DNA from: Amblyornis subalaris
Lineage: Eukaryota; Chordata; Aves; Passeriformes; Ptilonorhynchidae
DNA length: 64,000 bases
Direction: 5' to 3'
Assembly: GCA_018881555.1 (NCBI GenBank)
Contig: JACAXG010000060.1
Coordinates: forward strand, 2,852,001 to 2,916,000
The translations under genes and the position numbers were made by a program. The notes below the pieces were generated by a model. The model was given only the letters and a program-made list of their open reading frames with translations. It was not told where the DNA came from and did not search any database. Shown piece after piece: positions 23,770-37,600 of this stretch. Each line of letters begins with the position of its first letter. The first letter of the stretch is position 1.

Positions 23770-26700
23770 ATGGTTTAACATTGTCTTTTCTGAACTCAAC
23801 TACTTTAAAAACAGCATGTTGACCATGGGGGACAGTCAGGTGCTAAAGAACAACACAGTAGTGCTGTTTCATGTTTTTGGACAGCAAAGCCTCCTTCTTG
23901 GAAGAAGGAACAGAGGAGAGTGAGGGTCAGGCAATAGGGCTGTAAGCTCTGTCAATTGTACCAGCACAACTGGAGCACCTCAGACCTCCAAAGCCATTGA
24001 TCATCTCTTGGGGACTGTCTTTCTACATGTGTTCATAGCAATGCACACTTTCACCACCACTGCTTTGACATGCAGCTGCACCTGCTCCTCCTTCCCAAGC
24101 TTGAGGCTGACCAACCTGAAAATGCCCTTTGTCACTTTGTCATTGCTGGCCATGCCAGGTTTACTAAACCACCCACCTTTTTTCTACTGGCCTTGCAAGA
24201 ACTGGACTTTTTCCAAATACTTTGTAACCACCCCCTCCCTGCTCTCTCTCCTTGCTGGCAGTGGACTTCTATGACCAGAAGAAGGAGTGGGTACCTGCAG
24301 GTTGTCCCCTGCATCCCAGGAAAGCAATGTCTGCTGGGAAGGTCAAAGTCGACTTTTCCTTTGCAGATGTTGGCATCAAGGAGGTGCCACAGAATTTGGC
24401 CATAGGTGCAGCTCACATGAATGGCAGCTCTACTGGAACCCAGAAGTCCCCTGGGTTTTGAGAAGGGGATCTTGCCAGTTTTCTCAGAAAACGTTAACAG
24501 GGAATACACTGTGAGCAAGCTTGTGGAAGGCAGGGTATACGGGACAGGGCTGTTTTAAATTTCTGTTACCTCAGTACAATCCTGGCCTGGGCCCAAGGCT
24601 CCTCAAAACTGCCCAGTACCTACTCTAATGGTGATAGCACTCAGAGGTAAACCTGTTCCTATGCAGAGGGGACAGACAATTGTCACAATAAATAGTTCAG
24701 CAGTCTATCTTTAGAGCAGAGCTCCGGCACTTAGAGAGAAAAGTTGCTATTTTGCCCACTCCTTTATATGTTGGCCCTGGTGTCCCAGTCTGACTGACCT
24801 TTCACTAGTGTAAAACCTCTGAGGGCTATTTTCATCCTAGTGTAAATCAGCAGAGCTTCAGGGTTGGCATCACAGGAGGTTCTTACCTCATGGGGACTGT
24901 CTTAGCACAACCTTCCTCCAGAGTGCACCTCTGGGCAGGAGATAACAGGATCTGCTGTACATGCTGACTACTGCTGGCTGTGGCTGTCCCCCCGCCAGAG
25001 GAATCTTGAGCCAATCGTTTAGAATTTCCCTCTTCTCTTCCTTAAGAGCAGCCCTAAACAACTACCAGTATCTTCCCTTCAGGCGATGTTTCTGCCACCC
25101 TGCTCCCTCGTTGCAGCCGGTGAGGAGGTGAGGAGTGTAGCTCTCTGTGGTCTTCCGTGGTCGAGAGACAGGGAGATGCCTGCAGAAAGGAATTTATCCC
25201 TCCTAAAATCTTAACCATGTCTCTCTCTGAGGAAGTGCTCAGGATGACTTTGCTCCTGACTTTGATGCTTCATTTAGACACGTAAATTGAGGTGTGGACA
25301 AATCCACACCCTTCTGCTTCTCCCATGATATTTCACAAGCAGAAGTGTTGTAATTCTCCTGCTTGTTGCTCTCAGCCGCTAATGTTAGGTAGGATGTTAG
25401 ATAAAGTATGTCCTCCCACATTCTGGCAGAGCTCTTTCCCCCGGGTGACATATATGATAATTTTCATCTTGCTGCACTAGATATTCAACACTGCATAGTG
25501 CAAAGGATGCATATTTTCATGTCTGGCTGTGATCAATAACACAGTTCCTATCTGTGGCAACAACGTCCCACAGCATCGAGGGTTTGGATTTTATGTGGCG
25601 GTTGTCGAAACGGCTATCTTTTGTAGTCAATAGCCTGACAGTCTTTCTCAGAAAGACTTGCATTGCACGATCACCAGCAACAGTAGTCCAAGCCAACTTG
25701 ATGAAAGAGACAGTTAATCCCAAAGAGCCAAGTCCCTGGAATGTGCCCTGCTCTGGGGGGGCATCACTCAGCTACGTGCATACAGCTGGGTATGTCTGGT
25801 GTAGCTGAAGCTGGTAGTTAGCCAAAGGTCTGGAGGTTGGTTGGTGGTTGAGGTTTTTTCGCCTGTTTTTTTTTTTTTAAGTAAGAAAAACATCCACAGT
25901 TGTTCCACAGGAAAAGAACAAGTAATCTACCCGCATGGAATATATGCAGTTGTCCTTGTTTCCTCCTTGCTTACTTTCACCTTCTGCTAGTGTCATTTGA
26001 GTGATAAGATTTTTCCAAACACCAAATTAGGACAAACTGTAGTTGCATGCAACAGATGAAGGGGAATAACCNGCAGGCTTTTAACAAATCAGTAATATGT
26101 GCACAGGGCAGATACTGAAATGCATAAACTTTGTACTGTTTTACAAAAGCAGGCAAAGGCAAAGCCACACAGGTAGAGTCCTATAGCTGCAGGGTGTCTG
26201 TGCTTCACTTCCCACTCTTCCCTTCCCCCGGAGGCAGCTACGGCTGAGCTGTGACACCCGAGTTGCACATGAAGCAACTCCTAAATCACTTGAAGTTTTC
26301 AACCTGAGTTTGTTAAAACAAACTCCCCCTCACCCAAGCAGAGGAGTGAAAAGAAGCCCAAGGCATGATTCTTCATGAAGGTAAACCACCTCAAGTGACA
26401 CATCCCCTGGTGCCTGAGGAGGGTCATTTTCACATATGAATGGCAGTGGTTTGCACCTGCTTTGCCCAGATGCCCGTACCTACACCGTGCCCAATGCAGT
26501 GAGGGACATGCTCTGAGTCACATTCAGTGCAAAGTCAGGTCTGACCTGACCACGTGTGAAACACCTGCCAGAAGCCAGCCTGTGAAACAGGCTTTACTCG
26601 CCATCGATCCTATGGAGCTACACGCACCCTGGCAATGAAGCACTGTCTCTGAAAAGCAGCGCAAACATCAGAGGAAACAGCAGAGACAGTCAAAGCTAGA

Positions 26701-29700
26701 ACCACGTGAGCGCACACATAGGTAGGACATATCGCCTATGGCATCTGAACATCACTTGGCTGCATGCAAAACTGCTGACTGACAAGTGCAAAGGCCCGAA
26801 TTAAATGAGTTTTAATTTGTTACCATTCTCTTAGGTGAGGTCCAGTCACTGACTGTATGCACTTTCCTAGGCTGCTGCAATAGAAAGTAAAATGGGTCGG
26901 TGCTGCTCGTAAATGAAGATACCAAAACATGTCAAGCCCTTGTGTGATGCTTGGTAGAGCAGACCCAGGGAATGTTACACTTCAGGGCACCTGGCTGGGC
27001 CTGACTAGACAAAGCCACTTCTCTTGGCTCCCCAGCTGAACTGGCAAAGCTGACTTTTGCCACTCCAAGGATAAAAGGCCAGGNTTGGGACTGGCTCACA
27101 CCACTCAAGAGAACATGCAAGTGGTCAAGCTGTTACAGGGAGCTGGCAGAAGATCTTGGAGAGTTGGGTATGCTGTCCTAAGAGCTAGGTATGCTGTCCT
27201 AACAGAAGGGAGAAATACCAGAGGTGGGAGCAAGGCAGTACTTTGTATCCTCCCATTCCAGTTTCCCAAGCTCTGCTGTAGCTAAAATACCTAGGAAAGC
27301 CACCACCATTCCAGCTGCTTACTTTGCCAATAGTGACAGCCAAACTTGACTCATGTGAGCATTCTCTGTCTTGCTGCCTCAACGCCCAGAAGCAGCTTCA
27401 TTTCTCCTGATGAAGGGAAGATGGTGATTTACTTCTCTGTCAGGCTTAGAAAAGCCAGAACACAGCAGAGCAGAGAGGAGAGCCCAGATAAGCCTCACAA
27501 AGGGAGAAGAGCCCAGGCTGAGTATGGGACCAGGTGCCCAGGCTGTCCCCAAGCTGTCCATTTGAAGGTAACCTGCCATGCCCAGCACAAGGCACCTGAG
27601 CGCTGGGTGGAAAGCAAAACATGGGGCAGGGAAGTCGTGTAGTTGTGTGGCTGAGAGGAATTTACATGGCTGAGCCCTACGTGCTGCAAGCTCTCACTGC
27701 TTACGTGCCGGGAGGGAGAGAGTTCCTCCTGCCTGGCACAGAGCTGCCTCAGCCCTGGGCTGCGTGCTGCCCAGCTTGCACCTTGGCCCCACTTGGATTC
27801 ACACACACCACACAATGCCTTCACTCAGATATATTTATCAAGCTAAAAAAAGTTCCGGTTAGTTGTTGTGTTGACTGTGACGCCGAGTTGTGCTATCTAG
27901 GAGGGAAAAAGAGGCCACCTGGAGCTGTAAAAATCTCACAAGCCTGCAAAATAAGGAGGGCAGCATGCTGGTGGGAGGTTGGATATTTACTGGAGTGGCA
28001 ACATGCCGATACAGAAATGATTCATTTTCACTGCACAGTCACTCCCCCCACCACAAAAAAAATATTTTACTTTTTACATATTTCCCGGAATATGTGATTT
28101 TACTAGAAGAGCACTTTATGCTCCTGTTATGAAAGGGAATCCAGTCCAGTGGGACAAAGTCATTCTTGGAATAACTTTCAATGAAATCAGGAGTTACAAC
28201 TGGACTAACTTTGGTGTAACAAGTCCTCAGGATATTGGTGGCTGCTGCAGTCATGTTTTTGTAGGCAGTCTGGATCTACAAGTTTTCCTAGTATAATAAT
28301 TGCAGTAAGAACTGTGAGGTTTTGTAACCAAACTAGTTTATACTGGCAAAATCCCTTCTTTGGATGATAGAGAGGTGATTTATACCACTTAATTTCTTCC
28401 ATTTTTTATTTGGGAATTGCTGTTCTATTATGAAATGTCTTTATGCTGTCTGCACAATAGGTGTGAATGATTACTTCTGCATTGCTGTAAGAGTATCCTC
28501 TTCTAGCACAGACAAGCTAAGCAGTCTAAACTATTTTATTTTGTAGAATACAAATATTAGAATATGGTTGGGGAAGAAGGAAACTACTATCTTAAAACAA
28601 AATAGATTGATGCCCTAGAATATCCTGCAAGGCAAATTCTGTGTGACAATAAGAGAACAGAATTCACCAAAATAATCTAGAATATTTTCTTTCGTTATTT
28701 TTATCAGGGTTGGGATCTTTATTTCCTAAGCAATCTGTATAAACATCTGCATGAACTTACAGCCTATGTATGTCTATTTTCATTTCTAAGATCCAAGTTA
28801 ATCTTTTTTGCAGCATGCATAGAAACTGAGCAGGATGTGATACCACTTGATGTCATCCCCACTTAGAAGTGCAATAGCCCTGCAGTATCACTGCCTGGCC
28901 AGCCCAAGGGGCAGTGGGACACCAGCAGACTTGCCTTTGCCGGATTGACTGCAGACGGTCTAAGGAACTTTTGGGAAGCAGATGTTCCCTGGGGCGTCTC
29001 CTGAAAGTGAAAGGCAGCATGATAAAGAGAACAAAGTTGTGGGGATAAAATCTAAGTATGGAGAAATATGGGGCATCTCTTGAAGGTGGGATTTCACCTT
29101 GTATTTTGTCCTGGAAAGAATGGAGATAGGCTCGGAAGGCTTTTAAAGCAAAGATAGTTTAAGTGTTCCTTAAAATACGCCCCAGAGATAATTCACACAT
29201 CTCAGCAGAGAAAGGAGAGCTGATGAAGGAGAAAGAGTCTTATGTAGGATCTAAAAGGGAAGAAAGGGCTCTGGGGTACCTGAATTCGCAGATTGCTTCT
29301 GAGTGGCCCATCATAGATTATAATAATGAAAGACAGGCTGTTTGTCCTAGAGCCTCCCCTTGGCAACCTGTTTCTTGAGGCAACTTGGAGTTCACAGCAA
29401 TTAGGCTGTGGATGGGAGGAATTTGCTCTGGGGGTGTCAAGGCTGTTCTGGCACCCTGTAGCTGGCTTTCCCACAGCTCCTCACTCTCCTGCCCAACATA
29501 GGAGTTATGCATATCCTTGATGGGATATCAGTGGGGCCTTGAGACACCAGGAAAGGTGGTGCTGGGAACAAACAGCCATTGCCAGTGATTCAATGGCCTG
29601 CAGCTCATTTGCAGTGAGGCCCAAGGGGTGTGCTTCTTCCTGCAGCAACCTGGGGCACAGCAAAGTCACTCCACCCGTTGTGCACATGCAAAGAAGCCCA

Positions 29701-31620
29701 TCTGCATGTACAGAGAAATACCATCAGCCACAATAGAAATGGACTTGTATAAATTGGGTTGAATACTTCTCCAACTGAGATAAGGAGGTCAGTGGAAAGT
29801 GTGACAAAACAGCATGCAAGGAAAACAACCTCTGCAGCAGCCCTGTGAATGTGTATGCAGCCACAGGGCCAATGACTGTGTGTCTCACAACCAGAGAAAG
29901 GATCTTGCTGCACTCAAGAGGAAGTGTAAGNGTATAAGAGAAGGAGAGTCTGGCACAGTTTGGGCTACCAGGCTGGCTAAAAAAAACCCCTGTATCTTGT
30001 AGGTTTTATCCAAAATAGTCTGCAAGACTAAAAATAGCATGGATATATCAAGGTTTAAAAAGACATCAAAAATGAAGTCTATAAAGATTGTAAATCATAT
30101 GAGATGCAGACCTTTACGGCTTACAAAAGACAGTGATGAAAATTAAATTATACTAATTCACACTACCTTGCTTCAATCTCCAATCACCTCAGCCAAAACA
30201 AGGAGACAGCTTTATTTACTGTTTTTTCATTTTTCCTGGGATGTACAAACTGAAGGTGCTGTATGCCAGACCTCCCATGCTTCTCATATACAGACCATGT
30301 TTCTTGCTTGAACAGGCCTCTCTCTTCTGCCAGCACCTCAAGCATGCACTTTGGTGGCTACCTCAAAAAGTGCCTGGAGGACTGAAAAGAGGAGAAGCAA
30401 AAAACTGTCTGTGTCTGGAGGAGCACACTGCATGTGAATCCCTTTCTGAAGGTCAGACTCAGGTTTGCAGGGTTTTGCAAAGTATTTCATGTACCACTTT
30501 CTCTTGCAAGTGGCTTAGGATGCCCACTAAACAAGGCTAGTGTCCTGGTCTTGAACAGAGAGCAGCAGATCTGGCTTTGAACAGGGACCGGCAGCTCACA
30601 CGGGCAGCTGCCTAGCGAGTCTTGGCACTACCACGGGTGTAGCCAGCTGCCTGGGGGCATTTTAGACTTTAGTTACAGACCCAGGACCCTTAGTTAAGCA
30701 TACATCCTGCTAAGATACTCTAATCTTTCATCTGATTTAACCCTCCATCCCTGCTCAGGGGTATTAAGGGTTTAATTCAGCATTTGCAACAGGACCCAGA
30801 TAGATGAAGAGCTTAAGGTGAAAGGACAAGGTAAGCTGAGGGGCTGCAGCAGAGGGTGATCCTTGTCCCATCTGGGGAACAGCACAGAGCCCTGTTATTT
30901 GTGCTGTGTACTGCTGCAAGCACTGGACATGGGCGGGCTCAGCATGGTTTGGCCAGTCCTTGCATGAACACACAGTGCTCAGTCCCAGGAGAGACAAGGG
31001 CAGCCACGGGAGGAGCAGGCAGGCTGCTGGGGCAGCTGCAGCACCCCCAGGGGTACCATGAGAAGTACAAGGAAGGGCACAGCTCTTCTCAAAGTCCGGC
31101 TTGTGCAGTCATAGTCTGTCTGCAGCCACAGCCTGTAAGCAGCCATATGGACACAACCAGGCTCGAGACCCAAGTCTTCTTCCAGCTGTTGAAGTGTCAG
31201 TACTCCAGTTCAATCCCACTCTGGCTGTCACCATTCTCCTCCTAACCACCACTACCCTCCCAGGTTTGTCAGCAAAACTGCTTGTACATGCTTGCCCTGG
31301 TCCTCTGGAATCAAAGCGAGCCATGCTAGCTCAGGCAGCTGAAACACAAGGTCTGCCTGTATCTAGTTCAATGCTAGTAAATAGGTCAAGGAAAGCTGGC
31401 GGTGTGTGTGTGTGTGCCTGAGTGCTGGGCGACAGATAATCTCTTCAGCCGGCAGACCTGGAATTTAAAGACTGATGCACCTCTGTGGTGATCCACCCCA
31501 TGCACCCAGGAGCTGACTTGGGCTTTTGGTGTTTGGTGCAAGCTCCACCGAGAGGGCCAGTCTGGTCAGAGGAAATCCACATGTGCCCAACACTTTTTCA
31601 TCCCTACACGCTCCTTGACT
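23770..31620. other. Intergenic, no gene recognised
   Basis: No exon, RNA gene or clear transposon recognised. The stretch includes scattered GC-richer islands with longer chance open frames (for example around 24.0-24.5 and 27.3-28.1 kb), none with a recognisable domain. It also includes a (GT)n microsatellite at 31402-31416. Confidence 0.55.
31402..31416. repeat. (GT)n microsatellite
   Basis: A short uninterrupted GT run in intergenic DNA. Confidence 0.85.
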
Positions 31621-31626
31621 GCCTCT

Positions 31627-31648
31627 CCCCCCCCCACCCCCACCCCCC
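31627..31648 (-). other. G-quadruplex-prone C/G tract
   Basis: The plus strand carries C9-A-C5-A-C6. The minus strand therefore has G6-T-G5-T-G9, enough guanines for four tracts of three or more with very short loops, a strong quadruplex signature; the plus strand could form an i-motif. Confidence 0.75.
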
Positions 31649-31649
31649 G

Positions 31650-34600
31650 TGGCAGTCATGGAGAAGGTAGGTCCACCCGGAGTCATGCAGAGCCACACCG
31701 CCCTGTGCACACTGCCAGAGGCACAGTCCCTCTCTCTTGGAACAACAGGGTGTCAGAGCAGGGGGTGTGGATGGTCCTGGCCATGCAGGGTGCATTCCCT
31801 CTGCCTCAGCAGGACAAGAGGGTGATGCCGCTGAGCTGCCTTCTCACACCAGCAGTTTTCATGCCCCGAGTTGCTTGCAGCTAGTGAGAAATCGTTTTTG
31901 TGATGCTTTAAATGCTCAGATCTTGACTACCGGGGCCTAGCAATGCTCTCCTCCTCCGTGTAACATGTCCTGTGGTGTAGATGGGTTTGGGGTTGAGCTT
32001 ATGAGAGCACAGAATTTGCAAGTTCTCACCTCTTCCTTCCTTCTCAAGCACTCTCCATGTGCCGCAAACAAACCACTTCCTTGCGAGCGCCTGTACTACT
32101 CTTTTATATAATTCAGGACTGCAAAATCACTTTCTCCAGGTGCCTTAGCGGGCATAAGTGGGAGATACTCTGACAAGGGATCTGAGGAGACCCTGTGTTG
32201 ACTTCTCTGTACGAGCAAGAACCTTATTCTTTCTAAATAAGTTAATTATCAAGGGGGTGTTTGTGCCCATTCTTGTTTTTGGGGACTCTCCTTTCTCTTT
32301 GCCGCCATGACTCATAAAACTTGTTAAGCCAGAGTATGCCTAGCAGAACATTTAATTACACAGCAGGGTAGTGATGGAATTTATGTTCAACAGGCTGACA
32401 GCAAGATGGCTTTATCTACAAAGCTGTTTAGATGTCAGTATAGCCAATGCCATCCATAAGGCTGGGCAAGCCGTACCAGGCACCAAACCAGCAAGCAGGA
32501 AGGTAAAATTTGTGCCAGGGGTGGGCTCAGGACACTAGTGATTTGCATGAACAGCCTGAAAATCTGCCTGTCATCACCATGTCTGGGGCAATGTGTGGAA
32601 ACATTATCTGGTAAACCAACAGCCTTGCACTGCACAGTGACCTAGATAGGAAATACGATGCAAGGAGAGAGAAGGTGAGACTGTGCACTGTTGTAACACA
32701 TAGATCAGATTATTTGCTGCTGCTTTTATTCTGGCTATGAGCTTAATAGTCAATAAACCACTCGAAAACAAGTTCTAGCCTCCCCCTTACTTCGCAGGCA
32801 CTCTCACAGCAACACAACATGCAGCCACACCAATTTATGAACAATGTATTTCAATACTTAGCAAAATGTTAACAAAATATTCTTAAAACCGCTGTGCACA
32901 TCTCAGCTACGTGTGCACAACTTCACGAGTACAGCCTTAGAGTGCCTGTGAAGATGCTCAGAGGGATTACACCAACACTGGAGCAACTACTTATCTCTTC
33001 TGTGTGTGAACGGGTTTGTTTACACAAAGAAAACTCTTTCCACTCTGGCCTTTGAGATTGCAGTAGGTGATTCAGTGGGAGCAGGCTGGGATATACGAGG
33101 ATGACTTTGCTCACNGGAATAAAAGAGCAAAGGGAAGTTTTTGGGAGCTAATGCATGACACTGTTAGAAATCCCCTCCCATTTGTACATTTTGTCCCGAT
33201 TACTTAGAAGCCAAGCATGACCAAGTGATTTGTCATCAGTTTTGTTTTTGTGAGGCTTTGCTCCTTGTAGTTTACCTTATAATTAGCACATTGTATCATT
33301 GTATCATACGTTTCAGCCTGCCTAAGGTCTGATCTTAAAATTCTACCATAAAACCTTAGCACATTGAAAGAAGTAAGTACTGTTTTGGTAAGGAAAACAC
33401 ATCTCCCTCACCTTTAAAGAAACTGTAGCTGGATGACACTTTCAGGAAGGCAGAGGAATGATAATCTTGTAGGGCAGTGGCTCAGTTTTCCTATATTATT
33501 ATTTCTATATTGTTTTTACATCAACAAAATAAAGATCTCTCTTAACTCTGAAACTGCTGGCAGGAAGAAAAACATTTAAAGATTGCNTATCAAAGGTCTT
33601 TGAGATCAAATAATAACTTATCTATAGACCAGTGTGTTCAATATGCAGTCTGTGAGCAGGAAAATGGTTTGCTTTCATTTTTCATTATTCTGTAGACAGT
33701 ACTGTCTCCAAAACTAGCCTTGTTCACTCCAAATTACTGTGCTTAGCCAAAATTAAGCCTCTTTTTTATATTCTCAGATTTTTTTTCCCCTAGAAGTAAC
33801 TAAACAAGTAATGGAGTATGGTTCTTCAAATGTATAGTAAACTAGATTTTGATATTATCCTGAGGCTGAGCTATCAGAAGTCAGAGTGAAATTTTCCTTT
33901 TTCAATCCCATTTTTAAAAGTTATTTCTTTTGAAAATAATATGTGAAACTTTACCCAAACACAATTCCCCCCCCCACATTTAAACCGTAGCTAAATCTTG
34001 GAAAATATACTGTAGCTAAATTTTGGAAGACAATGCTTTTCAATCTGCCATCACAATCAAGGGACCTACATTAATGAAAAGAGAGAGTGTTAGGACAGAT
34101 TCTTCTAGCTTCTGTAACAGTCAGCTGGTTTGCTTCTATATTTACATAGTTTTTAGAAACAAAATTCCAAATATTTTGCTCTTGGGACTTAGTCCAGAGT
34201 TATGTTTGTGATTACTCTGTCACATATTATCACACTCACGACAGTCCATCAGAGCAATTAAATAATTTCTACGTGGTAAACTACGGCANTTCTTACAGCA
34301 TGTATTGCTGTTTTCACTGATCCCGGTGAAACCATTTCTCCATTTGTTGTGGAAAGATCCCCTCTTCAGGGGTGTTTCTTGACTGATTGAGGTAGGTATC
34401 TTTTTTTGTCATTTGTAGCTGACGGTCACTGTGGCTGCATTTTCCACACTGCTGGCAGCAGTTTCTGTGTAGCATCCAAGGGAACTTCTCCCTGCACATA
34501 CATTTTTGGGAAGAGCCTTACATCTTATATTCTCCTCTCAACCTGTCCTCACACGTCATCTCACTGAAGGAGATCCTGTTCTCTTTCCTGGTCCCACCAC

Positions 34601-37600
34601 ACCATGCCACAACCTTGCTTCCTCTGCCTCCATCGGACCTCAGCACTCCCCCACAGAACGACATTGCAAAACCTCCTCAGGGATGAAGACCTCCTCTATT
34701 TATAGAGCACTGAGGCTGGATGAAAGTTTCCAGAGAGTTTTCTGGAAGAGCTCCCATCGAGCTGCTCTGAAGGCTTACACAGGCAAACAAGCTTGCACCT
34801 TACTTCAGAGCTTTGCTCTGTGTCTAGCAATCACTAAACTTTTGCAGTGCAATATGTAGTGCACCAACCGCGCATTTGACGTTATACATTGGCATTTATG
34901 AACCCCAGGAGGGTTTTCTACCTGGCATGCTTAGGGTAGATTCTCTAGCATGAACCCCTATTCTCAATTGATTTTTGTCCTAGGTCTGTGATTCAGTGCT
35001 ATCTTAAGACAACAGAGAGGAAGAACAGGTTTTATCTTTGTGCTCTAGTTTTTCCTTAAAAGATTGAGGCTGGTATTTTAAATTAAAAATAAGGTTCCAT
35101 TAACAAATGCACTGCTGAGTGTTTCTCCACAAAGATATGATTCAGCATGTCTTTTACTCATGTCACAAGTTAAATACAGAATATGCCTTAAAATACTGGA
35201 TAAAGGGTCACTGTAGCTAAAATAAGGTAGGAGTCAGGCCGGGTTCAGTTCACAGGGTGGACATATCCACAAACACGAGTCTATGTGTGTATATGAGCTA
35301 GCCAGGTTCAGCCTCTCACACTGATAAGCTGCTGTTTATTAAAAAAAAAAAAAAAGGCAGCAAGCCCTCGACTACTTTTGACCANAACATATGGCTTTTA
35401 TTGGAGGATGTGTCTGCACAAAGGGAAGAGTGTTGCCTCCCACACAAATTTCAACAACCATTTGGTAAATAGGTGAGGACAGAGCCTCTAGCTATTGTCT
35501 GCCTATCCCCTCCAGTTAAAAGTCAATCACACAGTGAGGAAGCTCTAATCTGAGAAATTCTTTTTAGGAATCTGCTTTTTAAAGAAAACTCTTGAACATG
35601 GTCCCAGCATCACCAACAATCTGAAGGTACACACACACACCAAAACAAACAAATGTACAAACAACAAAACACACCCAAAACAACAACAAAAGAGAGAATA
35701 ATTCCAGGGAGAAAACAGAAGCCTAATGCAACAGCAAGGAAAAAAGTGAAATCCACCTCTTGACAAGATAAGCATTATCATCTTCCACTGCACTGTAAGT
35801 GGATGAAGAATGTGCAAATTGCTTGTTGACCTGTTTTTTGCTTCTGCATAAAAATGAAAGGCCATTTGTTCTAGTACCAATAAATGCTACCTTTTCTCTA
35901 GGTCACTAATTAGATAACTGGGTTAGCAAGGAACAGGTTCAGGTGACTCTAACAGTGACAAACTGATGCAGAACGATAGCAAGACTCAGACACAACCCAG
36001 CCCTAATTATAGCTTTGTAGCACATACTATCTCTCTGAACACAAACCAAAGATGTTAATAATACAAATTCAGCTGTGTGCTTGCACAAAATCCTTGTAAG
36101 CTTAATTTTCCAGAACCTAATATTTAGGTACTGCTTTGTAAAAGCTCTCCAGCATACAATTCCAACATTATGTTTCAGTGGATTCATGAACAGTGTTGTG
36201 CCATCTGAATGCCTATTAAAAGAGATAAAATGAATAGTGCCAGTTTAGATCATGCATGGGGGAGACAACAATTTTTTTGCAATAATATGGGAATTTACAG
36301 TACTGTTATATCCTCTATTAGCATTCCTGGTTTAGTAAATATCTGTCCTTGATATAAGTAGCTAGGGATGTGCTTTAAAATATGATGAAACATCTTACAC
36401 TGCTATTAGTCCAAGAGTATTTGCACAGAGGGTTGTGCTTGTTAGCATAGGAAGAATAAGAAGACAGAGAACAGCATCATAGTGAATGTGCATCAATATC
36501 ACAATTTTTAATACCGTATTTGTTCACTTCTAAAATGTCAAGAACTATTATAATCAACAGTCAGAACCTTTCAACTACTAAAACCTGAAAAGAAAAACAA
36601 ACAGAAACCTACAAAATCTGAGTCCCTGCCATGCTGTTCACACCATCAATAGCCTGAAACACCTCTCCTTGCATCCTTCGATAGCAGAATCAGGTGATGC
36701 CAGCCACTGTTCTGTCTTGGTACAGAATATCCTACACTTTGGATCTGCTGACTCTCTCAATGCAGTTTCGAAATGAAAAGCTTCTCTTCAGTTAGAGAGA
36801 AAGTAGAAATGGGTCAAGTTACATAATATGAAGTAAATAAGAGTGAAGTTACATGACATGACTGAGTCAGCTTACTCTTTTGACTTGGGTGGTCCTGCTT
36901 TTCCCTCCCCGACTCCTGGCCCTGCTGGTCCACACCCTCTCTTGCACCACATCAAACCACTTGGTAAGATGATCCAACTTGTTAATCCAACAGAAAACTA
37001 CTCTATTGAACTGACTCACCAGAGGGCTTGACAAGAGTGATGCTAAGAAGCATGGGTCTGGAGGGAGCAGAACCACCCCTTCTGGTGGCAGCAACTCAAC
37101 ACCATGTCTTTAATGTACCACAACCAAAAACCGCATGACAGAAGGGCACAAGAGGAGCATTGAAGGCAAACAGAAGCGCATGGAGTAAAATCTTGCATCT
37201 TCGGGAAGGATGGAAATGCAAGAATAGGTATGACAAAGCCCTTGGGATGGGTCAGACACTGAGGGAGGCAATGGCAGGAGAGCAACAGGACATTGCATCC
37301 TGTTATGCCTCAGAGGGGAGCAAGGGAACACAGGCACTGTCCCAGCAGAAGGAAGAATGGGTAGTGACAGAAAGCATGATACTGAGTCCCCCTAGATTGT
37401 GGTGGCTCTTTGGGGTTCAGGCTCACAATGATTGTGTGCATATGTGTGTCTGTAGCCAGCCCTGGTAAAGGTGAGCTCTTCAGGACAGATGTGCTATCTT
37501 GATAGTTTTAACAAAACATGAGCTACAATACTGTATCCCCATTGTTAAAAAAAAGAGGGAGGACACCACTGTTCACTCAAAAAACAAACAAAAATTAAGC

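Noticed and set aside
24261..24461. Acceptor-like CTTGCTGGCAG followed by an open segment reading VDFYDQKKEWVPAGC
   Set aside because: It slightly recalls alpha-2-macroglobulin-type C-termini, but similarity is limited to a few residues, no donor follows and no neighbouring exons exist.
27070..27120. TATA-like GATAAAAGGCC followed by an ATG
   Set aside because: An isolated motif with no supported exon, CpG island or conserved frame nearby; such motifs occur often by chance.
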